From positions 1 through 64,000 of the forward strand of contig NZ_JAKFHA010000026.1 of the NCBI RefSeq assembly GCF_021502675.1: 64,000 nucleotides of DNA. Direction: 5' to 3'. The notes under the pieces are model-generated. The model saw only the letters and a list, made by a program, of their open reading frames with translations, had not been told where the DNA came from and ran no database searches. The position numbers and the translations under genes were made by a program. Of this stretch, positions 37,359-47,811 are shown piece by piece (positions within the stretch are counted from its first letter, which is position 1; the number at the start of each line of letters is the position of its first letter). Source of the stretch: Yinghuangia soli. Lineage in GTDB: Bacteria > Actinomycetota > Actinomycetes > Streptomycetales > Streptomycetaceae.

Positions 37359-38564
37359 TCAGGGGGCGCCGCGGCCGTAGTGCAGCGGGGACCACGCGGC
37401 CAGCCAGACGAATCCGGCGGCGAACAGAACTGTCACGATCACGAACGTCCGGCCGCGCAATCTGGCTGCCGCGGCGATGAACAAGGGGAACGCGGTCCAC
37501 ACGAACCGCGGTTTGCTGCCCTGTGCAGATGCCGTGAACGAGAGGAACAACACAGTCAGCGTGAACACCGTGACCGGTGCCGGGAGCCGCTCGCGCAGCA
37601 GCCACACGACACCGATCACGGCGAGCACGAAGAAGACGGTGTGCATGAGGTTCTGCGCGGGCTCGGCGCGTACCCCGGCGTCCAGCCACAGCACCCGCCG
37701 GACGGTCGCCGCGCCCCAGTCGGTGTGCTGGTTCCAGCCTTCTGCCTGGGTCTTGAACCAGAAGCGCGGGTCGTCGTAGCGCAGCGACCCCCACGCCAGG
37801 TACGCGGCGCCGCCGATCGGCGACAGCAGCGGGGCCCACAGCGCACGCCAGTCCCGGCTGCGGTGCACCGCGATCGCGGCCGCCACCGCGCAGGCCGCGC
37901 ACAGCGCCACCATGTTGGGACGTACCGCGGTGCCGATTCCGGCCAGCACGCCGGCCGTGACCCATTGCCGCTTCACCAGCGCAAGGAGGCAGAACGCGGC
38001 GAGCAGTGCGGCGAGGGACTCGGAGTAGAGGAAGCCGAAGACGAACGCCCCGGGGAACAGGCAGTACAGCACCACCGCCCGGTCGGCGATGCGCCGGCCG
38101 CGCAGGTGGTCGGCCAGCTTCCACACCGCGAACGCGCTTGCCGCGCCCAGCACGACGGACACGACGAGGGCGGCCAGGACGTAGCGGCCGCCGAGCGGCA
38201 CCGCGACTGCCTTGACGAGCATGGGCAGCAGCGGGAAGAAGGCCGTGTTGTTGGCCTTGACCGAGCCGTCGGCGTCCAGCGGCAGCGCGTCGGGGTAGCC
38301 GAAGCGTGCGACGTCCAGGTAGTTCGAGGCGTCCTTGAAGACGAAGTGCAGTTCCCAGCCGTGGTACTTGCGGCGCTCCACGGAGGGCACCTGGGCGACG
38401 TTGCGGTCGCCGAGCCAGGCCCAGACGCCGAGCGTGAGGATCCAGGTCGAGGCGTACGCCAGCAGCGGGAACAGCCAGGGGCGGGGCAGCCTGCCGCTGA
38501 GCGGGGGTGGTCCGTCGGGGTCGGCGGCCGCAGCGGCCGGCTCCTCGATCGTGCGGGTGCTCAT
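37359..38564 (-). CDS. polytopic mannosyltransferase, PIG-V-like
   Basis: 401 residues with about ten membrane helices and a first extracytoplasmic loop containing DASNYLDVARFGYP, followed by FFPLLPMLV. This plan matches the GT-C fold PIG-V/Mannosyl_trans2 family, which uses polyprenyl-phosphate mannose to mannosylate lipids or proteins on the outer face. The likely catalytic Asp lies in the DASNY loop. Acceptor unknown; lipomannan-type glycolipids or secreted proteins are possible. It converges on the PQQ-propeller gene with a 25-base gap. Confidence 0.78.
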   Translation of the reverse strand: MSTRTIEEPAAAAADPDGPPPLSGRLPRPWLFPLLAYASTWILTLGVWAWLGDRNVAQVPSVERRKYHGWELHFVFKDASNYLDVARFGYPDALPLDADGSVKANNTAFFPLLPMLVKAVAVPLGGRYVLAALVVSVVLGAASAFAVWKLADHLRGRRIADRAVVLYCLFPGAFVFGFLYSESLAALLAAFCLLALVKRQWVTAGVLAGIGTAVRPNMVALCAACAVAAAIAVHRSRDWRALWAPLLSPIGGAAYLAWGSLRYDDPRFWFKTQAEGWNQHTDWGAATVRRVLWLDAGVRAEPAQNLMHTVFFVLAVIGVVWLLRERLPAPVTVFTLTVLFLSFTASAQGSKPRFVWTAFPLFIAAAARLRGRTFVIVTVLFAAGFVWLAAWSPLHYGRGAP

Positions 38565-38621
38565 GTGCGGCTGCTCTCTGCGCTCGTCCGATGACGCTAC
38601 GTGCTCGCCTCAGACGATAGA

Positions 38622-38647
38622 GGCTCCCGCGGGCGGACCCGGGAGCC
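38622..38647 (-). terminator. candidate terminator of the 38715-39536 gene
   Basis: ggctcccg (38622-38629) pairs with cgggagcc (38640-38647), 68 bases past the leftward stop. Confidence 0.45.
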
Positions 38648-38714
38648 CCTCACACGAAAGAGGAACGCGCAAAGAGGAACGCACACAGCGCGGCGCGCCG
38701 GATCGCCACCCGGA

Positions 38715-39536
38715 TCAGCGCGGGGCGAAGAGAGTAGTCGCGCCCGGGCGGCGTACCGAGACCGAGCCGTACGGGCCGTCGAGGCGGAGCCAGCCGCCGA
38801 CCGACAGGACCGTCGCCTCGGTGCCCGCGTCGACCGCGCCCAGGAAGCCGAGCGAGGCCGCGGCGTGCGCGGCGCGCAGCGGGACGTGGGTGCCGGGGAC
38901 ACCGGGGAGGGCCTTGCTCCACACGTCCTCGGCGATCCGGTCGAGTGCCGGGCGGGTCCGCTCCTCGGCGGGCAGTGCCTCGGTACGGGCCCGGAACCGG
39001 CCGACCGCTTCGGCGACTTCGCGGACCAGGCCGGGGATCGGCAGGGATGCCAACTGCGCCCAGCCGGTGCGCGGCGGCAGCATCGCGGACCACGGCGGGC
39101 CGGTCACCGCAGCGGGGAGCACGACGTCGATCGCCCGGGTGGGCGGGGTAGTCGGGGGCAGTGCAGCCTCGTGGCACGCGGGCGCGGCCGCCTCGGTGGC
39201 CGCGGCCTCGGCCTCTGCGGTCTCCCCGGGCGCTGCGGTCTTGTCCGGCTGCCCGGCTTCCGCGGTCCCGCCGGCCGGGTCCGCAGCGCTCAAGGCGTCC
39301 AGCAGTTGCCCGGCCGAGTAGGCCGCGTCCAGGCGGGCCGGCTCGGCGAGTTCGGTGGTGCGCAGGGCGATGACGCCCGAGGTGCCGCCGCCGAAGGGCA
39401 GGCGTCCGAAGGTGCCGAGCACCGGGCCGTCGGCGCGCAGGTGGACGACCGCGGCGCGGTCGTAGCGCAGCAGTCGGACGAGGTATCCGGCAAGGTCGGC
39501 GAGACCCGATCGGTCACCGAGGTGCAAGGCGGTCAT
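38715..39536 (-). CDS. protein of unknown function in the ettA-ssbB neighbourhood
   Basis: 273 residues, no membrane segments. The N-terminal 80 residues and C-terminal 130 residues look folded and are joined by an Ala/Glu/Pro-rich linker (about 85-130). I recognise no domain. It starts 8 bases after the stop of the thioesterase gene and is probably the last gene of the ettA-thioesterase operon. Confidence 0.7.
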   Translation of the reverse strand: MTALHLGDRSGLADLAGYLVRLLRYDRAAVVHLRADGPVLGTFGRLPFGGGTSGVIALRTTELAEPARLDAAYSAGQLLDALSAADPAGGTAEAGQPDKTAAPGETAEAEAAATEAAAPACHEAALPPTTPPTRAIDVVLPAAVTGPPWSAMLPPRTGWAQLASLPIPGLVREVAEAVGRFRARTEALPAEERTRPALDRIAEDVWSKALPGVPGTHVPLRAAHAAASLGFLGAVDAGTEATVLSVGGWLRLDGPYGSVSVRRPGATTLFAPR

Positions 39537-39840
39537 GGTGGTTCTCAGGGCTCCAGGAAGCCTTCGAGGTAGCGGCGTTCCTCGTCGTTGACGCGGCGCG
39601 GCCGCTGGCCGTCCAGCGAGTAGGGCACCAGGACCGACGCGGCGCGCGCGTACACGCCGTCGTCGTCCAGGACTTCGTAGGCGAGCGCGAAGCTGGCCGC
39701 GCGGATCTGCGTCACCCAGGTCTCGATGCGGATCGGCTCGGGGCGCCAGACCAGCGGGCGCTTGTAGTCGATCTCGTGCCGGGCGATGACGACGCCTTCG
39801 GACAGCGTCTTGGCGCCTTCGCGCTGGCCGAGCGTGAACA

Positions 39841-41715
<1,875 letters not shown>

Positions 41716-41983
41716 ACTCCGATCCTAGGGTCTGCGGGTGAGGTCCTCGGACACGAGTGTCTTCCGGCCCCCCACCACGACGCGAACGGATTCCCCCGGG
41801 GACCCGCGCAAATGTGACGCAGGTCGCTTTCCACCCGTCGCACCCGTCCGCAGACCGGGACGCCCGAGCACCGCCCCGTACGGACACCGTGACGCTCCGT
41901 CAGACCTACCCGGTGCAACCCTCGTCAGCGGTCCCGCCCTGACCCGCACGGCCATCACCGCGTACCGCCGGCGTGACACTCCG
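41716..41983. other. intergenic stretch upstream of ettA
   Basis: No gene seen. It carries a 15-base direct repeat gtgacRctccgtcag near 41889 and 41971. Nothing else is apparent. Confidence 0.4.
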
Positions 41984-42292
41984 TCAGCGGCTCCCGCGCT
42001 TCGGGGCCCCGGGCGCGGACTTGCGGGTCTGGAGGAATGCGTCGATCTCGGCGAGCTGCTCGGCGGTGAAGGCGGTCTGGGACCGTGGCGATCGCTCCGC
42101 CCGGAATCCGCACGACGAGGTGTCCGAGCCTGCGGTACCGCCTTCGCCTTGGCACTCCCTCTTCGCCGTTGTCCGGCTCCGGCTAGGGCCGGTCCGCCGC
42201 GGGTGCCGGGCCGCCATGCGCTCGCGCTCCTCGGTCAGCGGGTAGAGCGGCCGCAATGCGGCCGCGATCTCCTGGTCGGTCACTGCTTGCAT
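41984..42292 (-). CDS. small hypothetical protein (doubtful)
   Basis: 102 residues starting at an ATG with aaaggaag upstream. The start (MQAVTDQEIAAALRPLYPLTEERERMAARH) and end (TAFTAEQLAEIDAFLQTRKS) look helical and real, but the middle is Arg/Ser-rich and resembles translated non-coding DNA. It may be a small regulator, or the decayed remains of a longer gene. Confidence 0.35.
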   Translation of the reverse strand: MQAVTDQEIAAALRPLYPLTEERERMAARHPRRTGPSRSRTTAKRECQGEGGTAGSDTSSCGFRAERSPRSQTAFTAEQLAEIDAFLQTRKSAPGAPKRGSR

Positions 42293-42429
42293 GCTCGGTG
42301 CTTCCTTTCGCGGCGCAGCCGGGGCGGCGGTGCGAGTGGCAGGTGCCGGATGCTCCGGCATTGCCGCGAGAGTGGCACCGGTGGGCGCGGCTCAAACCCG
42401 TCGGGCCGTGCTGTGCGTCCACCGGGCGT

Positions 42430-43512
42430 TCAGCGGTGGCGGCGTTGGGCTCGGGTCCAGTGGGACTTGTCCTTTCGGTAGGCGCGGGTGTCCGGGTGTT
42501 TGGGGCCGAGGACGCGCTCGGTGTCGGCGACGAGTGCTTCCAGGAGCCGGCGGGCGTTCAGGGGGTCGCCGAGCTCGCCGGTGCACACCGCGTGGACGCG
42601 GCGGGTCCGGAGGGTGTCGCGGTGGTCCGGGCCCAGGATGCGGGTCTGGTCGGCGAGGAGCGGGGTCAGCAGGGCCATGGTCTCGGGGACGCCGACGACC
42701 GCGCCGGCGCACAGGGCGTACATGTACTGCGAGTCCATCGAGTCCCGGTGTTCGCGGCCCAGGACGCGGGCGCGGTCGGCTGCGACCTGGGCGAACAAGG
42801 CGTACGCCTCGGCCGTGCGGTCGTCCTGGTCGGTCCAGTAGGCGTGGTGGTGGCGGCTCTCCAAGGTGAGTGGATGGTCGGGGCCCAGGACCCGGGAGCG
42901 GTCCCAGGCCGCCGAGGCGAAGAGTGCGGCGGCGACGTGCGTGTCCCCGGCGGCTCCGACGGACTGGGCGTACAGGTGGCGGGCCCGCAAGGTCTCGGGG
43001 TGATCGGCGCCGAGCACCCGGGCCCAGTCGGTGGCCAGCGCGGCGCGCAGCTTGCGGGCCTTGCCGGCGTTGCCGCTGCGGAGGACGTAGGCCGCGTGGA
43101 AGTCCCGGACGGTCAGGGTGTCGGGGTGCTGGGGGCCGAGCACCCGGATCAGGCGCTCGACCAACTTGGCGTACTGCGCGACGGCTTGGCCGGTGTCGCC
43201 GGCCTCGGCCACGCACCACAGGTAGGTGTCCCTGGCCCGCAGCGCCTCGGGGTGGTCGGGGCCGAGCACTTCGGCGCGCTCGTCCACCGCTTCCCCGAGC
43301 CGGTCGCGGACCACCGCCGCGGTCCGCAGGTCGCCGCGGAGCACGAGGTGCTGGTGCTGCGCCGCCAAGGTGTCCGGGTGCTCGCGGCCCAGGTGGGCGA
43401 TGCAGAGCTCGGTCAGCTCGGCGAACAGCGCCACGCCGTCGGCCGGTTCCCAGGTCCAGTCCTGCCCGCGGGCGTCCCGGAAGCGGGCGCGGGTCCCCTC
43501 GGCGGCCGTCAT
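42430..43512 (-). CDS. tetratricopeptide-repeat protein (eight TPR_10-like units)
   Basis: 360 residues built almost wholly of about eight 42-residue repeats, each with the motif V-LG-x-D/E-HP-x-TL-x-A-R (for example VLGPDHPEALRARDTY and VLGADHPETLRARHLY). Such NB-ARC-associated TPR solenoids bind protein partners and often form the sensor part of actinobacterial signalling or defence ATPases; no ATPase or effector domain is present here. I set the start at the ATG 43510-43512 (GGGAG seven bases upstream) because the 76 codons upstream have non-coding character. Confidence 0.8.
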   Translation of the reverse strand: MTAAEGTRARFRDARGQDWTWEPADGVALFAELTELCIAHLGREHPDTLAAQHQHLVLRGDLRTAAVVRDRLGEAVDERAEVLGPDHPEALRARDTYLWCVAEAGDTGQAVAQYAKLVERLIRVLGPQHPDTLTVRDFHAAYVLRSGNAGKARKLRAALATDWARVLGADHPETLRARHLYAQSVGAAGDTHVAAALFASAAWDRSRVLGPDHPLTLESRHHHAYWTDQDDRTAEAYALFAQVAADRARVLGREHRDSMDSQYMYALCAGAVVGVPETMALLTPLLADQTRILGPDHRDTLRTRRVHAVCTGELGDPLNARRLLEALVADTERVLGPKHPDTRAYRKDKSHWTRAQRRHR

Positions 43513-43744
43513 CCTGCACTCCCAACCGCGCACTCGCGCTGGTCCCGGCGTGCCTTCGTCGCTCCCTTCATCATCCCGAACCGCCCTGCCGTGGAACAGA
43601 GTCCAGACCTCCCGAGGCCTGGGCAGGTACCGCATGTGCCGAGCTTGTCGCGGACACGCACCGGGCGTACCCGGAGTCGACGAGACCCCGGGCACCGTAG
43701 CCGGGCGACGCGGAGTCGGATCCCCTCCCTCCGACGCCACGGGC

Positions 43745-44275
43745 TCAGGCGGCCCGGGCTGTCGTCTGGTGCTCCTTTCTCTCCCCGAGGTGGGTGGCCG
43801 CAGGTGACGATGCGGGCTCGCGCTGCTCGCCGAGGAGGGCGGATTCCTCGGGGCGCCCGGGTGGTTCGGGGCGTTCGGCGGCCGCGGCGAGGGTGCGCTG
43901 CGTGTCGGGGTCGCGGCGGCCGGCCCGGGTGAAGCGGGAGGTGCCGCGGGTGAGGTCGTGGCCCAGGGACCAGGCCTCGACCTCGGCGTTGACGTGCCAG
44001 CGGTCGTCGCGCATCCACTCGCGGACGTTCAACCGCCCGGTCACGACGAGCGGATCGCCGCGGTCCACCGAGCTGAGCGTGTGCTCGGCCAGGCGGCGCC
44101 AGGCCACCACCGTGTAGTAGCTGGAATCGCCGTACGTCCACTCGTTGCGCTCGCGGTCGAAGCGGCGCGGCGAGACACCGAAGCGGAACTTGGCCATGGG
44201 CACGCCGTTCGCGGTGGTCGCGGAGCGGATCTCGCCGACGACGTTGCCGATCAGGGTCACGTAGGTGTCGTTCAC
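43745..44275 (-). CDS. ssbB: sporulation-type single-stranded DNA-binding protein SsbB
   Basis: 176 residues. The N-terminal 110 form an OB fold (MNDTYVTLIGNVVGEI... WTYGDSSYYTVVAWRRLAEH) typical of SSB. The C-terminus is Ala/Arg/Glu-rich and lacks the acidic DDDIPF-like tip used to recruit repair proteins. In S. coelicolor the paralogue without that tip is SsbB (SCO2683), needed for chromosome segregation in spores. The neighbouring dynamin pair supports this. The GTG at 44273-44275 has GGGAGGA upstream. Confidence 0.88.
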   Translation of the reverse strand: MNDTYVTLIGNVVGEIRSATTANGVPMAKFRFGVSPRRFDRERNEWTYGDSSYYTVVAWRRLAEHTLSSVDRGDPLVVTGRLNVREWMRDDRWHVNAEVEAWSLGHDLTRGTSRFTRAGRRDPDTQRTLAAAAERPEPPGRPEESALLGEQREPASSPAATHLGERKEHQTTARAA

Positions 44276-44402
44276 GGGGTCCTCCCGGTGGGGTGAGGCG
44301 GGGTGCGGTGCTGGTCGGTGGCTGCGGCGGCCCGGCGTGGGCGCTGCCGTACGACCACGATCCCCGCATCCGGCACGGCTCCGCGGCACCTCGGGCCCGG
44401 TC

Positions 44403-44515
44403 TGTGGACAACGGGAGGGGGACGCCCGTCCCAACGGGGTTGCCGCACACCGGCGAGCGCGGCGCAATCCCTCGGGGGCGTGAAACGGCCCATGGGGGCT
44501 GGGCCGTTGTCCACA
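44403..44515. promoter_or_regulatory. two inverted consensus DnaA boxes
   Basis: tgtggacaa (44403-44411) and ttgtccaca (44507-44515) are perfect inverted copies of the actinobacterial DnaA box TTGTCCACA, 104 bases apart, in the gap between dynB and ssbB. They could tie ssbB expression to replication or titrate DnaA. Confidence 0.55.
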
Positions 44516-44562
44516 GGGAAGAGGAATCCGACTTGCGGCCCCGGCGGTCTCAGCGCATGCGC

Positions 44563-46122
44563 TCAGCGCACGTGCAGCGGTTCCCGGGCCGCGACGAACA
44601 GCGCGTGTGCCTCGCGGTACCGCTCCAACTCCACGGTGGCCGGTTCGACCAGGTACTCGTCGACGACTTCGGCGACCCGCTCTGCCAATTGCCGTTCCGC
44701 GTCGTCCCGCCGATCGCGCTCGGCCTCGGCGCGCCACTGCTGCCCCAGGTACATGGCGCCCACCGCGAGCAGGATCCCGAGGACGAGCGGGAGCAGCGCC
44801 GCGTACCAGCCGTTCCAGCGTCCGACCGGTTCGACATCGGCAAGGGCCAGCGCGACGCCGACGATGCCCAGGCAGGCCAGCACGATCCCGGCCCACATCG
44901 CTGCCGCGGCGCCGAGCACGCGGCCGGGCATGCCCAGGCAGCCCACCGGCCCGGCGGCCATCTCCACTTCCAGGGCCGCCGGTACGCGCCGGGCCCCGCG
45001 TCCCAGCACTCTCCGTACGCCCTCGGCCCACGGCTCCGGGAGCCCGCGCGTGAGTTCGGCGGCCGCGTGCCGGACCGTGAGGTCGACCTGGTGCGCCTGC
45101 ACCGGAACGGGCTGCGGCACGGCACCCGCCTCGCGGGCCGCGGCCGCCGCGACGGTCCCGATCCCCGCGGCCGCGCCCAGGCCGTGGAGGAGTCCGGCGC
45201 GTACCGACGCGGACACCGGCTCGGCGCCGGGCACGACGCCGGTGAACTCCGGGTCGAAGCCTTCGGCGAGCAGGTCAAGGTCGGCCGACAGCCGCAGGAC
45301 TGCGGCCCGGCGCCCGGCGGCGACGGCCGTGACGATGTCGCGGAGTTCGCGTACCCCTTCGCCGGTCACCGCCGACGTGGTGACCACGCGTACGTCGGGC
45401 AGCCCGTCGGCGGCCAGCAGCCGCCGCAGGTCGGCACGGCAGGTGTCGGCCGTGCCCTCGGGAAGCCGGTCGATCTGGTTGAGCACGACGGTCATGACGT
45501 CGCCGTGCCTGGCGAGCGGCCGCAAGTAGCGTTCGTGGACGAGCGCGTCGGCGTATTTCTGCGGGTCGAGGACCCAGATCAGGTGGTCCGCGGCGGCGAC
45601 GAAGCGGTCGACCTCGTCGCGGTGCCCGGTCTCGACGGAGTCGTGGTCGGGCAGGTCGACGAGCACGAGCCGGGACAGCACCGGGTCCTGGAGCGGCCCG
45701 GTGCTGTCCAGGGCGCCGTGCCGCGGGATCTGCCGGGCCCGCGGCAGGCCGAGGAGGTCGAGCAGCGGGCGGGCCCCGTCGGGGTCCCAGGCGCACGAGA
45801 TCGCGGTGACGGTCGTCGGCCGCCGCGCGCCGGTCTGCGAGAGGCCGAGTCCGACGAGTTCGTTGAACAGCGACGATTTGCCCGAGCCGGTGGCGCCGGC
45901 CAGCGCCACGACGGCGTGCTGGGGTGCGGTGCGCAGCCGTGCGTCGGCCCGGTCGAGCAAGGCACGGGCGCGGGCGAGCTGTTCGGCGGGCAGCCGGCCG
46001 TCGGCGGCGTCCGCCATGCGTTCGAGGGCGGAGAGCCGGGCGAGCAGCCGCGACGGCTCCTCCTCGGTTCCGTAGTCGTGGCCCGGGAAGGGCCCGGTGA
46101 AGCGTTCCGCCAGCGCGTTCAT
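44563..46122 (-). CDS. dynB: dynamin-like GTPase DynB
   Basis: 519 residues. GTPase motifs: P loop AGATGSGKSS near 75, switch Thr region RRPTTVTA, G3 VDLPDHDS and G4 LNQIDRLPEG. Two adjacent membrane helices (about 405-430 and 440-465) precede a helical C-terminal tail. In Streptomyces the membrane protein DynB and its partner DynA stabilise FtsZ ladders during sporulation septation. The start overlaps the dynA stop in an ATGA, and ssbB follows, so the operon joins septation with spore chromosome handling. Confidence 0.83.
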   Translation of the reverse strand: MNALAERFTGPFPGHDYGTEEEPSRLLARLSALERMADAADGRLPAEQLARARALLDRADARLRTAPQHAVVALAGATGSGKSSLFNELVGLGLSQTGARRPTTVTAISCAWDPDGARPLLDLLGLPRARQIPRHGALDSTGPLQDPVLSRLVLVDLPDHDSVETGHRDEVDRFVAAADHLIWVLDPQKYADALVHERYLRPLARHGDVMTVVLNQIDRLPEGTADTCRADLRRLLAADGLPDVRVVTTSAVTGEGVRELRDIVTAVAAGRRAAVLRLSADLDLLAEGFDPEFTGVVPGAEPVSASVRAGLLHGLGAAAGIGTVAAAAAREAGAVPQPVPVQAHQVDLTVRHAAAELTRGLPEPWAEGVRRVLGRGARRVPAALEVEMAAGPVGCLGMPGRVLGAAAAMWAGIVLACLGIVGVALALADVEPVGRWNGWYAALLPLVLGILLAVGAMYLGQQWRAEAERDRRDDAERQLAERVAEVVDEYLVEPATVELERYREAHALFVAAREPLHVR

Positions 46123-47651
46123 CCCGCCCTCCTCACCGCGCTCATCGCCTGGTGCAGTCCCTCGGCGGGATCGGTGCGGAGGGCCCGCACGGCGCCGAGC
46201 TGCCGTTCCCTCGCTGCCCCGAGAACGGCGGCGGCACACTCCCGGATCCGGTTCCGGGCGGGTTCGACCTGGTCGGCGAGTCCGGCGGGCAGGAGGTCGC
46301 GGGCCTGGGCGCCCGCCTCGCCGTCCGGGTCGGTGAGGGCGGCGACGGTCAGGAGTACGGCCGCGCGCCGGCGGTTCTCGAGCCCCGCGGGCACCTGTGC
46401 GTCGGTATCGCGGTGCCATGCGCGGACGGCTTCCGCGGCCTCGGCGTATGCCTCCGCTTTCGAGGCGGACGGCATCGCCACGCCGCCGGGGCGGCCGCGC
46501 CAGCAGGTGTCGGTGAGCCCGGCGGCGCGTTCGGCGATGTCGCGCAGCAGGCTCTCCGTGCCGTGCGCCAACGCCTGTTCGACCGCGGCGGCGCCCGCCT
46601 CGGGCAGCCCGGACGCGTGCCAGGCCCGCCACGCGGCGAGGACGTCGCCGGTGAGGAGTGCGCCGCTGCACAGCGAGTGGTCGGCATGGCGTACGGCCGC
46701 GGCGTACGCCCGTTCGGCACACGCGGCCAAGGCGGCGGCCGCCTCGTGCTGGCGTCCCGCGGCCCGGCCGAGCACCCCGGCGCGCCGCGGCAGGCTGCCG
46801 AGCGCGCCGCCGAGGGTGCGGCGCAGCGCCGCCGCGCGCACGTCGGGGTCGACGGCCAAGCCGTACAACCAGTTCCGTACCGGGGCGACCTGATCACGCG
46901 TCAGCATCCGGTGCCGGAGCGTGGACTCGGGCAGCAGGAACAGCGGGACGCTGCCGAGCCCGGCGCTGGTGAGCATGGCCTCGAAATGCGCGCGGACTTC
47001 GTCGAGGTCTTCCTCGGGCACCCGGTCGAGGACGATGCCGATCTCGGCGGTGCGCTCGCGGGCGACACGCAGTATGTGCCACGGCACGGCGTCGGCGTAC
47101 CGCGCCGCAGTGGTGACGAAGACCCACACGTCGGCGGCGCCAAGCAGCCGTACCGCCAGGTCGCGGTTCGCGGAGTCGACCGAGTCGACGTCCGGGATGT
47201 CGAGGACGGCCAGCCCCTCCGGGATGCGGTCGTCCACCTGCAGGACGACCGCCGGCCCCTCGTCCCCGGTCGTCGCGCCCGCTGCCACGCGGCGCAGTCC
47301 GGGAAGTACGCGCGTGCCCGAGAACCAGCGCCGATCGGCCGCACGGCATACGAGCACAGGTACGCGCGTGGTCGGCCGGAGGACGCCTGCCGGGCTCACC
47401 TCGCGGCCGACCAATGAGTTCACCAAGGTCGAACGGCCTGCTCCCGTCGACCCGCCGACCACCGCGAGCAGCGGTGCATCCGGCTCCCGCAGACGCGGCA
47501 GGACGTAGTCGTCGAGCTGGGCGACCAACTCGCGCCGCGTACGGCGGGCTTCGTCCGCGCCGGGCAGGTCGAGCGGCAGCCGCACCCCGTCGGCCTCGTC
47601 CCGGAGCCGCGCCACGGCGCCCGGCAGTTCCCCGCCGGAAGAGCTCACCAC
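46119..47651 (-). CDS. dynA: dynamin-like GTPase DynA
   Basis: About 510 residues, largely helical after the GTPase domain. P loop GGSTGAGRSTLVNSL near 66 (the usual Lys of GKS is Arg), RPTTRVPV switch region and LDIPDVDSVD as G3. Known DynA proteins are peripheral and recruited by DynB. The Arg for Lys change in the P loop is unusual and could lower nucleotide binding. The start is uncertain: GTG 47649-47651, GTG 47646-47648 or an ATG at 47718-47720 are all in frame, and none has a strong ribosome site. Confidence 0.8.
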   Translation of the reverse strand: MVSSSGGELPGAVARLRDEADGVRLPLDLPGADEARRTRRELVAQLDDYVLPRLREPDAPLLAVVGGSTGAGRSTLVNSLVGREVSPAGVLRPTTRVPVLVCRAADRRWFSGTRVLPGLRRVAAGATTGDEGPAVVLQVDDRIPEGLAVLDIPDVDSVDSANRDLAVRLLGAADVWVFVTTAARYADAVPWHILRVARERTAEIGIVLDRVPEEDLDEVRAHFEAMLTSAGLGSVPLFLLPESTLRHRMLTRDQVAPVRNWLYGLAVDPDVRAAALRRTLGGALGSLPRRAGVLGRAAGRQHEAAAALAACAERAYAAAVRHADHSLCSGALLTGDVLAAWRAWHASGLPEAGAAAVEQALAHGTESLLRDIAERAAGLTDTCWRGRPGGVAMPSASKAEAYAEAAEAVRAWHRDTDAQVPAGLENRRRAAVLLTVAALTDPDGEAGAQARDLLPAGLADQVEPARNRIRECAAAVLGAARERQLGAVRALRTDPAEGLHQAMSAVRRAG

Positions 47652-47720
47652 GTCATCACCACGACTGGACAATCCCCCGATCTCGGGGAAAATCACCCAT
47701 CCGTTCCAGTGACGAAACAC

Positions 47721-47748
47721 GCCCGAACGCCGCGCGCGACGTTCGGGC
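47721..47748 (-). terminator. terminator of the Gfo/Idh/MocA gene
   Basis: gcccgaacg (47721-47729) pairs with cgttcgggc (47740-47748), followed on the minus strand by gtgtttcg, 64 bases after the leftward stop. Confidence 0.65.
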
Positions 47749-47811
47749 GAACGCTTCTCGGGGTGGACGCAACGGGTGGTGGAAGGTGAGGGCCCAGCAT
47801 GCGCCGACCCG

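Noticed and set aside
42430-43512. TPR gene as part of an NB-ARC defence system
   Set aside because: No ATPase or effector domain is present in the protein or its neighbours; only the repeat solenoid is seen.
43513-43740. 76-codon N-terminal extension of the TPR protein
   Set aside because: Pro/Arg/Gly-rich with no TPR pattern; the internal ATG has a good ribosome site just before the first repeat.
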